From: Comamonas antarctica
GTDB taxonomy: Bacteria; Pseudomonadota; Gammaproteobacteria; Burkholderiales; Burkholderiaceae_C
DNA length: 64,000 nucleotides
Direction of reading: 5' to 3'
NCBI RefSeq assembly: GCF_013363755.1
Contig: NZ_CP054840.1
Location: forward strand, 3,279,501 to 3,343,500
The notes under the pieces: model-generated
What the model was told of the DNA's origin: nothing
The model's input: the letters and a program-made list of their open reading frames with translations, nothing else
Databases searched by the model: none
Part shown: positions 31,928-43,200 of the stretch, piece by piece
Layout: each line of letters begins with the position of its first letter
How positions within the stretch are numbered: the stretch's first letter is position 1
Position numbers and translations under genes: made by a program

Positions 31928-34126
31928 GTGAAAACTCGTTCCTACACCCTGTCTGCCATTGCAGCCGCCGTTCTTTGCCTGCCCGTGGTGCTGATCGGCT
32001 GCGGCGGCAGTGACAAACCCGTGACGGCGCCCGCGCCGGCGCCTGCGCCCGCACCCGAACCGACGCCCGCACCGGCGCCGGCGCCCGCGGCGGACCTCAG
32101 CGACTGCTGCACGCCCGGCGACAAGGATTTCCCCAAGGTGGGCGGAAACCTCGGCAACCAGAACTACAGCGGGCTGTCCGCGCTGAGCAAGCAGAACATC
32201 GCCCAGCTCGGCGGCGCCTGGGTCAACCGCGTCGAAGGCGGCCTCGACACCGGCACCAACCAGAGCACCACCGTGGTGGTCGATGGCGTGCTGTTCCTCG
32301 AAACCGCGCTGGGCAACGTCGTGGCCGTGGACGGCAAGACCGGCGTCACCAAATGGAAGTGGGAAACGCCCTATGGCACGATCACGCGCCGCGGCGTGGG
32401 CGTGGCCAAGGACCTGGGTCTGGTCTACACCGTGGCGCCGGGCAACCGCCTGGTGGCGCTGAAGATCGACACCGGCGAGGTCGCCTGGATCAAGCAGTAT
32501 CCCAGCGCCACCACCGACGCCAATTACCTGGGCGCGGTGCAGAAGGTGGCGCTGGTCTACCACGACAAGCGCCTGTTCATCGGCACCAACGACGGCAACC
32601 GCGGCGCGGCCTTCACCGCGGACGCCACCACCGGCGAAGTGCTCAACGTGTTCTGGGGCGTGCCCAAGCCCGGCACGCGCGGCTCCGAAACCTGGGGCGA
32701 CGCGGAAGAAGCCAACCGCACCGGCGCGACGCCCTGGATCCACCCGGCCGTCGACCCGGAACTCAACCTGGTCTACTGGACCTTCGGCAACGTGCGCGGC
32801 GGCTCGTCGCAGGACGGCTCCAAGCGCCCGGGCATGAACCTGTTCGCCAACTCCATCGTCGCGCTCGATGCCACCAGCGGCGAGTACAAGTGGCATTTCC
32901 AGTCGGTGCACCACGACATCTGGGACATGGACAACGTGATGTCGCCGGTGCTGGCCGACGTGACCATTGCGGGCGTGGCGCGCAAGGTCGTGATCTACGG
33001 CAGCAAGACCGGCATGTACTACATTCTTGACCGCAAGGACGGCTCGGCGCCGCTGGGCATCGACGAGATTCCGGTCAAGCAGGACGCGCGCCAGGCCACC
33101 TGGCCGACGCAGCCGATTCCGCGCCAGGGCGCCTGGACCGAAACCTGCGTGGTGGACCAGCAACTCGGCACCGCCGTGCCCGGCGACCCGAACCGCGCCA
33201 TTCCCAACTACCAGAAGGGCTGCCTGTTCGACCCGCACTGGGACATCCCGATCCTTTCGGTACCCGGCCATGGCGGCGGCGCGAACTGGAACCACCAGTC
33301 GTTCAGCCCCAAGAGCGGCCTGGTCTACACCGGCTTCGGCTATGTCGGCGCCGCGCACTCGCTGACCGAAGCCAGCAACGGCCTGCGCCCGCCAGGCACC
33401 TACCAGACCGGCGGCGTGGTGGCCGTCGACCCCAGCACCAACCTCGTGCGCTGGAAGAAGGCCATGCCCTACTCGCTGGCGCATGGCAACGGCATCCTGT
33501 CGACCGCGAGCAATCTGCTGTTCATCGGCCAGCCCGATGGCAACCTGATAGCCATGGACGGCGACAACGGCAACGAGCTCTGGCGCTTCCAGACCGGCGC
33601 CTCGATCAGCGCCAGTCCGGTGAGCTACGAGATCGACGGCGAGCAGTATGTCGCGGTGTTCGCGGGCGGCACCTCCATCCCCTACAGCGATGCGCCGCGC
33701 GGCGACTACCTCTGGGCCTTCAAGGTCGGCGGCAAGGTGCCGGCAGCCGCCACGCCCAAGCCGCCCGTGGTGCGCCGACCGGTGTCGGGCACGGCCGTGG
33801 CCGGCGCGGGCCTGCCCACGCCCAACACCGTCTACCTGGGCCGCGTGCAGACCAGCACCAATGCGCCCGGTGCCGCCGAATCCACGGCCGTCAACGCCAT
33901 GACACCGACCTGGATGACGGTGCCGCTGAACACCACCGTGACCTTCACCAACCCCGCAGGCAACCAGCACGAGCATTGCGCGACGCAGTTCTTCGAAGGG
34001 GTGTTCAACTTCCGCCTCAAGCCCGGCGAGTCGGCGCAGTACAAGTTCACGCAACCCGGCGAGTACTTCTACAACGACTGCCACAGCCCGCGTCCCACCG
34101 GCAAGGTCGTCGTCAGCGCGCAGTGA
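31928..34126 (+). CDS. PQQ-dehydrogenase-type beta-propeller lipoprotein with C-terminal cupredoxin-like domain
   Basis: 732-residue lipoprotein (lipobox LIGC, C25; Pro/Ala linker) with an eight-bladed quinoprotein propeller. Typical repeats are VVAVDGKTGVTKWKW and LVALKIDTGEVAWIKQ, and the catalytic-type motif HHDIWDMD is at about 329-335. The NWNHQSFSPKSGLVY stretch corresponds to NNWP in PQQ alcohol dehydrogenases; the vicinal Cys-Cys of that family is not at its usual place. The last 70 residues form a cupredoxin-like domain with H681, H683, C718 and H719, in place of a cytochrome c domain. The second His directly follows the Cys, unlike the CxxH of type 1 copper sites. It starts with GTG at 31928. 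The substrate is unknown. Confidence 0.78.
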   Translation: MKTRSYTLSAIAAAVLCLPVVLIGCGGSDKPVTAPAPAPAPAPEPTPAPAPAPAADLSDCCTPGDKDFPKVGGNLGNQNYSGLSALSKQNIAQLGGAWVNRVEGGLDTGTNQSTTVVVDGVLFLETALGNVVAVDGKTGVTKWKWETPYGTITRRGVGVAKDLGLVYTVAPGNRLVALKIDTGEVAWIKQYPSATTDANYLGAVQKVALVYHDKRLFIGTNDGNRGAAFTADATTGEVLNVFWGVPKPGTRGSETWGDAEEANRTGATPWIHPAVDPELNLVYWTFGNVRGGSSQDGSKRPGMNLFANSIVALDATSGEYKWHFQSVHHDIWDMDNVMSPVLADVTIAGVARKVVIYGSKTGMYYILDRKDGSAPLGIDEIPVKQDARQATWPTQPIPRQGAWTETCVVDQQLGTAVPGDPNRAIPNYQKGCLFDPHWDIPILSVPGHGGGANWNHQSFSPKSGLVYTGFGYVGAAHSLTEASNGLRPPGTYQTGGVVAVDPSTNLVRWKKAMPYSLAHGNGILSTASNLLFIGQPDGNLIAMDGDNGNELWRFQTGASISASPVSYEIDGEQYVAVFAGGTSIPYSDAPRGDYLWAFKVGGKVPAAATPKPPVVRRPVSGTAVAGAGLPTPNTVYLGRVQTSTNAPGAAESTAVNAMTPTWMTVPLNTTVTFTNPAGNQHEHCATQFFEGVFNFRLKPGESAQYKFTQPGEYFYNDCHSPRPTGKVVVSAQ

Positions 34127-34152
34127 TGCGCCGCGGCTGAACGCCGCCAGCA

Positions 34153-34187
34153 AAAAGCCCCTGCGGCCAAGGCCGGCAGGGGCTTTT
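34153..34187. terminator. Bidirectional rho-independent terminator
   Basis: Arms AAAAGCCCCTGC and GCAGGGGCTTTT extend into GGCC/GGCC with a single bulged base. T-runs on both strands let it end the plus-strand quinoprotein transcript and the minus-strand autotransporter transcript, which converge here. Confidence 0.85.
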
Positions 34188-34209
34188 CTTCATGGCCCGG
34201 CGCTGGCGC

Positions 34210-37200
34210 TCAGAAGGCCCAGCGCACGCGCACCTGCGCCGAGTGGTCGCGGTTGCCGCTGCCGAACTCGCCCTTGTAGCCCAGCACCAGCGCCGCGTTG
34301 CGGCTCAGCTCCAGTTCCGCCTCCAGGCCCAGCAGCGCGGTGTTGCGCGCCAGCGGCACGCCGGCCACCGTGAAGTTCTGTCCACCTTCGAAGGCCATGC
34401 TGGTGCGGTTGCTGACATCGCCAAACGCATGGCGCCAGCCCAGCGTGCCGCGCAGACGGCCTTCGCTGCCGCCGAGCTTGAAGTCGCTGTGCATGCGCAG
34501 GCCCAGCGTGCCGCTGCCCAGGTCGTCGCGGCTCGCGTCGCCGCGCAATGCCGCGAAGCCGCCGCGCTCCTGGAAGCCACGGTTGCGCTGCTCGCCCAGG
34601 CTGATGCCGGCAAACGGCTCGATGCCGACCTTGCCGTACTGGCCCAGTGCATAACCGACTTCGGCGAACAGCTGCGAGGTGCCGGCGTGGTAGTCGGCCT
34701 TGAGCGTCTGCTCCAGCGCGGCGACATGGCGTTCAGACGCGATCTCATGCCAGGTATAGGCCAGGCCGCCCATCACGTTCAGCTGGCCCACGCCCGCGCC
34801 GAAGCTCTTGCCGCCATAGACCGCGGCACTGTAGCTGTCGACCTTGCCGGTGGAGCTGCGGTCGGCAACGCGCGCATCGGTGCGCGTATAGCCCAGCGAG
34901 CCGCCCACGCGCCAGCCGCTGCCCGCGACTTCGCTGTCGCCGCCCAGGAACAGGCCGCCGGTGCTCTGCTTCAGGCGCGCGGCATTGCCGTCGCCGGCAT
35001 AGCTTTGCCAGTGGCCCACCACTTCCGCCCACATCGGCAGGGCCTTGGTCGAGGGCCAGGCCGAGGCCGGCAGCGGGCCGTCGGACTGCGCGATCGGTGC
35101 GCCGGGGCGCAGATTGGCGGTCAGGTTGCTGTGCAGGTGGCGCAGCGAGCTGTTGCCGAACAGCTGCGCGCCACTGCGCATGCTGCCTTGCGCCGTGGAG
35201 TGCACTTCGCCCGACAGGCTCTCGAACACCGCGGCGGGAGTGCCTTCGGGCAGCGACTGGACGAAGCGGTACAGCGCGCTGTCCGGCTGCAGGCTTTGCA
35301 CGGCGTTGGCCACGCCGGTCTGGTTGCGGGTCTGCGCGAGATCGGCGAACTCGATCGGGCGGGTGGGCGTGCCGGGATCGGCCGGGTCCACGGGCAGCTG
35401 CTTGCGCTCGAGCAGCAGCGACAGCGAGTTGGCGTTGTACTGCAGCTTGGGGTCGAGGTAGGCGTAGTTCGAGGACACGGTATCGAACTGGCCCTGCAGG
35501 CTGGCGGCCTGGAGCAGGGTGTAGGTCTTCGAGACGTCAAAACCTGCCCCCGGACCGACGTGCAGCAGGCCGCCGGCAAGCTGCACCGTGCCGCTCACCT
35601 GCAGCCGGTCGCTGGTGCCCGAATCGGGATCCGCGTGGAACTGGTAGGTCGAGCCCGGCGCGAAGCGCAGATCGCCATTCACGGTCAGCGTGCCGTAGCT
35701 GTGGCCCGAGACGCTGATGCTGCCCGGAGCAATGATGGCCCCGCTGGCCAGCGTGGTCGAGCCTACGCTGCCGCTGCCGGTCAGGCTCGCGCCGCCCGCC
35801 ACATGCAGGCTGCCGCCCAGCACCGCGCCCGCGCCGATGGCCAGCGTGCCGGCATCGACTGCCGTGCTGCCGGTGTAGGCGCTGCCGTTGCCGGTGAAGG
35901 CCAGCGTGCCCGCGCCGGTCTTGGTCAGGCTGCCATTGCCCGCCAGGGCCTGGGCCAGCGTGGCATCGCCAGCCTGATTCAGCTCCAGCGCGGCGTTGTT
36001 GGTGATCGCGCCGCTGCCCAGCTTGGCAACGGACGCCACCAGCCGGCCGGCCTCGATGACCGTGCCGCCCGTCGAGGTATTGGTGCTGGTGAGCGTCAGC
36101 GTGCCCGCACCCGATTTGACCAGCTGGCCGCTGCCCGCCAGCGACTGCGCCAGCGTGGCATCGAGCGCCTGGTTCAGCTCCAGCGTCGCGTTGTTGACGA
36201 TTGCGCCGCGGCCCAGATGGCCCGCCGCGGCAATCAGCCGGCCCGCCTCGATGCGCGTGCCGCCCGTCGAGGTGTTTTCACCGCTGAGCGTCAGCGTGCC
36301 CGCGCCCGACTTGATCAACTCGCCCGTGCCGCCGATGGCTTGCGCCAGCGTGGCATCGTTGATCTGCGTGAGTTCCAGCGCGGCGTTGTTGCTGATCGCG
36401 CCGCTGCCCAGGTTGCCAGCGCCGGCGATCAGCCGGCCGGCCTCGATGGTCGTGCCGCCCGTCGAGCTGTTGGCGCCGGTGAGCGTCAGCGTGCCCGCGC
36501 CCGACTTGATCAGCTCGCCCGTGCCGCCGATGGCCTGCGCCAGCGTGGCATCGGTGGACTGCTTGAGTTCCAGCGCGGCGTTGTTGCTGATCGCGCCGCT
36601 GCCCAGGTTGCCAGCGCCGGCGATCAGCCGGCCGGCCTCGATGGTCGTGCCGCCCGTCGAGGTGTTGGCGCCGGTGAGCGTCAGCGTGCCCGCGCCCGAC
36701 TTGATCAGCTCGCCGCTGCCGCCAATGGCCTGCGCCAGCGTCGCATCGTTGATCTGTTTGAGTTCCAGCGCGGCGTTGTTGCTGATCGCGCCGCCGCCCA
36801 GGTTGCCAGCCCCGGTGATCAGGCGGCCGGCTTCGATGGTCGTGCCGCCCGTCGAGTTGTTGGCGCCGGTGAGCGTCAGCGTGCCCGCGCCCGACTTGAT
36901 CAGCTCGCCCGTGCCGCCGATGGCTTGCGCCAGCGTGGCGTCGGTCTCCTGCTTGAGCTCCAGCGCGGCGTTGTTGCTGATCGTGCCGCTGCCCAGGTTG
37001 CCAGCCCCGGCGATCAGCCGGCCGGCTTCGATGGTCGTGCCACCCGTCGAGGTGTTGGCGCCGGTGAGCGTCAGCGTGCCCGCGCCCGACTTGATCAGTT
37101 CGCCCGTGCCGCCGATGGCTTGCGCCAGCGTCGCATCGTTGATCTGCTTGAGTTCCAGCGCGGCGTTGTTGCTGATCGTGCCGCTGCCCAGGTTGCCAGC

Positions 37201-40200
37201 GCCGGCAATCAGCCGGCCGGCTTCGATGGTCGTGCCGCCCGTCGAGGTGTTGGCGCCGGTGAGCGTCAACGTGCCCGCGCCCGACTTGATCAGCTCGCCC
37301 GTGCCGCCAATGGCTTGCGCCAGCGTGGCATCGTTGATCTGCTTGAGTTCCAGCGCGGCGTTGTTGCTGATCGCGCCGCTGCCCAGGTTGCCAGCGCCGG
37401 CAATCAGCCGGCCGGCTTCGATGGTCGTGCCTCCGGTCGAGCTGTTGGTGCCGGTGAGCGTCAGCGTGCCCGCGCCCGACTTGGTCAGATCGCCCGTGCC
37501 GCCGATGGCCTGGGCCAGCGTGGCGTCGGTCTCCTGCTTCAGTTCCAGCGCGGCGTTGTTGCTGATCGTGCCGCTGCCCAGATTGCCGGCCCCGGCGATC
37601 AGCCGGCCTGCTTCGATCAGCGTGCCCCCTGTCGACGTATTGGCGCCGGTGAGCGTCAGCGTGCCCGCGCCCGACTTGGTCAGGTCGCCCGTGCCGCTGA
37701 TGGCCTGGGCCAGCGTGCCGTTGCCGGCCTGGTTCACTTCCAGCGCGGCATGGTTGGTGATCGCGCCGCTGCCCAGGCTGTCGCTGGAGGCGATCAGGCG
37801 GCCGGCGCTGATGGTGGTGCCGCCGCGGTAGTCGTTGGCGCCGGTCAGGGTCGTCGTGCCCGTGCCCTGCTGGTGCAGGCTGCCGCTGCCGGTGATCGCA
37901 TTGCTCAGCGTGACCGCATCGCTGCGGTTGATGCCCAGCGTTGCGTTGTTGATCACATTGCCGCTGCCCAGCGCACCCGTGGTGCCGCCATTGCCCACCT
38001 GCAGCGTGCCGGCTTCGATGGTCGTGGTGCCGGTGTAGCGGTTGTCGGCCAGCAGCACGGTGGTGCCCGTGCCCTTCTGGACCAGATTGCCGCTGCCGGA
38101 GATCTCATTGTCCACATGCAGCAGGTTGCTGCGGTTGAAGGCCAGTGTGCCTTCGTTGGCGACGCTGCCCGTGCCCAGCGTGCCGGCCATGCCGCCATTG
38201 CCGACCTGCAGCGTGCCGGCCTCGATCTGCGTGCCGCCGGTGTAGCCGTTGTCGGCCGACAGCACCAGCGTGCCGGCGCCCTTCTTGCTCAGCGTCTTGC
38301 CGTTCCAGCCGGCCGCGCCATTGGCGCCCTGGTCGTCCAGCGCCACGCCCACGTCGAACTGCTCGCCGGCGCCGGCCAGCGTGAAGCTGCCCTGGGCCAG
38401 GTTGTTGTTCGCGCTCCAGTTCAGGCCGTAGCTGGCCAGGTACTGCTTGCCATCCGCGGACTTGCCGGTCGTCAGCGTGAGGTAATCCACCTCGCCGCTG
38501 AAGCCGCCCACATGCACCTTGGCGAAATCGCCGGTGATGCCGTTGTTGGTGCTGACCAGCACGCGGTCGAGTTCGCTGCGCGCGCCAATGCCGCTGAGGT
38601 TGAAGCCCACCTCGGCGCCCACTTGCAGGCTGTCGGCCACCAGCGACGGCTGCGCGCCGCGCGACTGGATGGACAGCTGTGCGCCCTGCAGCAGTTCGAC
38701 GGCCTTGCCGACGCTCAGCGTGGCCGCGGTGGCAATCTCCAGGCCCGCGCCGCCAGCGACCTGGATGTTCCCGGCCAGGGTATTGCCGGGCGAGAACTGC
38801 GCATCCGCGTCGGCGAATTTGAGGCTGCCGGCCGACACCAGCGTGTCGCCCGCATAGCTGTTGCGGCCCGTCAGCGTCAGCGTGCCGGCGCCGGTCTTGG
38901 TCAGACCGCCGCTGCCGGCGATGGCCTGGGTCAGCGTGCCATCGGCCGCCTGTTGCAGTTCGAGCGCGGCGTTGTTGGTGATGGTGCCGCTGCCCAGATT
39001 GGCCGAGGACGCCACCAGCCGGCCCGCATCGATGTGCGTTGCGCCCGTCGAGGTGTTGACGCCGGTCAGCGTCAGGGTGCCCGCGCCGGTCTTGCTCAGC
39101 TCCCCGCTGCCGGCAATGGCCTGGGCCAGCGTGGCATCGGACTCCTGCTTCAGCTCCAGCGCGGCGTTGTTGGCGATGATGCCGCTGCCCAGGTTGGCAG
39201 CGGATGCCACCACCCGGCCCGCGATGATGGCCGTGCCGCCGGTCGAGCTATTGGCGCCGGTGAGCGTCAGCGTGCCCGCGCCCGACTTGGTCAGGTCGCC
39301 GCTGCCGCTGATGGCCTGTGCCAGCGTGGCATCCTGGGCCTGGTGGATTTCCAGCGCGGCATGGTTGGTGATGGCGCCGCTGCCCAGGTTCGCCGCGGAG
39401 GCGATCAGCCGGCCCGCTTCGATGGTCGTTGCGCCCGTGGAGGTGTTGCTGCCCGCGAGCGTCAACACCGCGCTGCCCGATTTGATCAGGTCGCCGCTGC
39501 CGCTGATCGCCTGTGCCAGCACGGCATTGGTCGACTGCCGGATCTCCAGCGCCGCATTGTTGACGATCGCGCCGCTGGCCAGGCTGGCCACCGAGGCCAC
39601 CAGCCGGCCCGCCTCGATCGTGGTGCTGCCCGTGGCGGTGTTGCTGCCGGTCAGGGTCAGCGTGCCGGTGCCCGACTTGATAAGCTGGCCGCTGCCGCTG
39701 ATGGCCTGGGCCAAGGTGGCTTCGCCGGCCTGGTTCAGTTCCAGCTGCGCCATGTTGATGATCGCGCCACTGGCCAGGTTGGTCGCGGAAGCCACCAGGC
39801 GGCCGGACGCAATGCCGGTGAGGCCGGTGGAGGTGTTGGTGCCCGTGAGCGTCAGCGTGCCGCTGCCGGACTTGAGCAGGTGGCCGCTGCCGCTGATGTC
39901 CTGCGCCAGCACCGCGTTGCTGTCTTGCTTCAGCTGCAACGCTGCGTCGTTGACGATGGCGCCGCTGCCCAGGTTGGCCGTGGAAACCACCAGTTCGCCG
40001 TCCACGATGGTCGTGCCGCCCGTCGACGTATTGGCACCGGTGAGCGTCAGCGTGCCGGCGCCGGTCTTGGTCAGTTCGCCGCTGCCGCCGATAGCCTGGG
40101 CCAGGGTGGCATCGCTTGCCTGCTTCAGTTCCAGCGCGGCGTTGTTGGTGATCGCGCCGCTGCCCAGATTCGCGGCGGAAGCCACCAGGCGGCCGGCATC

Positions 40201-43200
40201 GATGGTCGTGCCGCCCGTCGAGGTATTGGCGCCCGCGAGCGTCAGCGTGCCGGCGCCCGACTTGATCAGCTCACCGCTGCCGCCCAGGGCCTGGGCGAGC
40301 ACGGCATTGTCGGATTGCTGGATCTCCAGGGCCGCGTTGTTGGTGATGCCGCCGCTGGCCAGATGGGCCACGCCCGCCACCAGGCGGCCTGCCTCGATCG
40401 CGGTGCCGCCCGTGGCGGTGTTCGTGCCTGCGAGGGTCAGCGTGCCGGTGCCCGACTTGATCAGATCGCCGCTGCCGCCCAGGGCCTGGGCCAAAGTCGC
40501 TGCGGTGTCCTGCCGGAGTTCCAGCGCCGCGTTGTTGACGATGTCGCCGCTGGCCAGATTGGCGACGGAGGCCACCAGCCTGCCGCCCGTGATGCCCGTG
40601 AGGCCGGTGGAGGTGTTGGCACCGGTGAGGGTCAGCGTGCCGCTGCCCGACTTGACCATGTCGCCGCTGCCCGCAATGTCCTGGGCCAGCGTGGCATCGG
40701 TGTCCTGCCGCAACTCCAGCGCTGCATTGTTGACGAGCATGCCGCTGCCCAGGTTGGCAGCCGATGCCACCAGCTGGCCCGCGATGATGGCCGTGCCGCC
40801 GGTCGACGTATTGGCGCCCGTGAGCGTCAGCGTGCCCGCGCCGGACTTGGTCAGGTCGCCGCTGCCGCCGATGGCCTGCGCCAACGTGGCATCGGTCTGC
40901 TGCATCAGCTCCAGCGCGGCGTTGTTGGTGATCGCGCCGCTGGCCAGGCTGGCGGCGGAGGCCAGCAGTCGGCCTGCATCGACGGAGGTGGTGCCGGTGG
41001 CGGTGTTGGCGCCGGTGAGCGTCAGCGTGCCCGTGCCGGCCTTGGTCAGGCTGCCGCTGCCGCTGATCGCGCCGCTCAGCGTCATGTCATGGCTGCCCTG
41101 CAGCGTCAGGCTGCCGGAAATGTCCACGGCATTGGCGAGGTTCATGCTGCTGGTGCTTTCCAGCGCCGCGCTGCCCGTGGCCTTCAGCATGCCGCCGCTC
41201 AATGCGCCGGCATTGCCCAGGCGCAGCGTGCCGGCCTTGAGCTCGGTATTGCCGAGATAGCTATTGGCCTGCCCCAGCGCCAGCGTGCCGCTGCCGTCCT
41301 TGACCAGGCCGGCCGTGCCCGAAAGCAGTCCATCGAACGCCAGCGCATTGCCGCCCACGACCGTGAGGTTGCCGTCGAGGCGCACACGGTTGGCCACCGC
41401 GATATCCGCGGCGCTTTGCAGCGTGGCAGCGCCGGTGACGTTCAACGCGGCATTGCCCAGCGAGGTATCGGTGCCCAGGCGCAGCGTGCCATGCGCCAGC
41501 GTCACGCTGCCGTCCAGCGTATTCGCGCCCAGCAGGTTCAGCGCCGCGCCGCCAGCCTTGATCAGGTTGCCATTGCCCGACACCGTGCCGGTGAGCGCCA
41601 GGTCGCGCGTGCCGAGCACGGTCAGCGCGCCGGTGAGCGCCACGTCGTTGTCCACGCCCACGCCCGGCACGCGGCTGTCGATGCTGGTGCCGTCAGCCGT
41701 CTTCAGCGTGCCCTTGCCCAGCGCCTGGGCGTTGCCGATCACGACGCCGCCGGCGTTCAGCGCGAAATCGCCCTCCATCTCGTTGCGGCCGTTGAGCACC
41801 AGCGTGCCGCTGCCGGCCTTGCTCAGGCCGCCCTGGCCCGAGATCGCTCCACCCAGCGTCATGGTCGAGCCGGCATCGAGGGTCAGGTCGCCCGCCAGCT
41901 GCAGGCTGTTGCCCAGGCTCACGGACTGCTGGTTGGCCAGCGCCGTGCCGCTCGAAGCCGTCAACGCTCCCGTGCCCAGTGCGCTGTCGCTGTGCGCAAC
42001 GATGCGGCCGGCCTTGAGCGTGGTGCCGCCGCGGTATTGGTTGTTGCCGGTCAGCACCAACGTGCCGGCGCTGGTCTTGCTCAGCGTGCCGTCGCCGGCC
42101 ATGTTCACACCGATACGGGCGGTCACATCGGCATCGACGCGCACTTCGGCGCTGCCGCCGTCCGCGTTGACCAGATTCAACTGGCCGGCGCCGCCGTTGA
42201 CCAGTTGGTAGCCGTTGCCGGTGAACTGCATGAACTTGACGTCATGGCTGCCCTCGACCTCCACGCCACCACCCGTGCCCTGGAAGATCGCCGAGTCGCC
42301 GGCCCAGGCCGTGTTGCGGCTGCCGGAAGCATTGGTCCAGTTGGTTCCCGCGGCGCTCCAGATGCCGCCGCCGCCATTGACGACGCCGTTGGCCAGGCTG
42401 TAGTTGCCGTCCCAGAACTGCATTGCCAGGTTGGGCGAATTGACGACGACGTTGACCTGATTGGCCACGCCGGTCTGCAGCTGCAGCTGCCCGGCCGTGA
42501 TGCCCTCGGGCAGCGCGCCGATGCTGGCCAGGTTGGAAGTCAGCAGGCCGCCATAGTCGAACAGGCGATAGACGCCATTGCCCAGCGCATCGGTTCCGGT
42601 GAAGTTGAACGTGCCGTTCAGTGCCAGGCTTCCCGCCACCTGCGCCATGGGCGTGGTGGTGGGCGCGCCCAGCGTGACGTTGGTGCTGCTGCCGGCGTTG
42701 AGCGCCAGCGAGCCCAGGCGCAAGGTGCTGCCCGACTTCAGTCCCAGCTTGCCGCCGGCTTCCACCGTCAGCGCGCCGCTGGTGCTGCCGGAACCCGACA
42801 GCGTCGCCCCGCTCTTGACCGTGACCGGGCCGGCGGCCAGGCTGCCATTGAGCACCAGCGTACCCGCATTGACATCGGTCTTGCCGGTCATCCCGTTGCT
42901 GCCGTTCAGCGTCAGCGTGCCGCTGCCGACCTTGGTCAGGCTGCCGCTGCCGCGCAACTGGCCGTCGAAGACCGCGCTGGTATTGCCGATGCCCGCGCTC
43001 AGCGCGCCCAGGGTCCAGACCGTGCCGGCGCCGCTCAGGTTGTTGACGGAGGCGGCGCTGTTGAGCCTGACGGTGGCACCGGCGGCGACATTCAGGTTCG
43101 GATTGCTGCCCAGCGTGCTGCCGGCGGCCATGGTGAGCGTGCCTTGGCGCACGTCGAGCGTGCCGGTGAAGATGTTGGTCACGCCCGAGAGCGTCAGGTC

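Noticed and set aside
35917..41037. CRISPR-like array
   Set aside because: The 195-bp units are contiguous, in frame and coding, with no unique spacers; no cas gene is present anywhere in the window.
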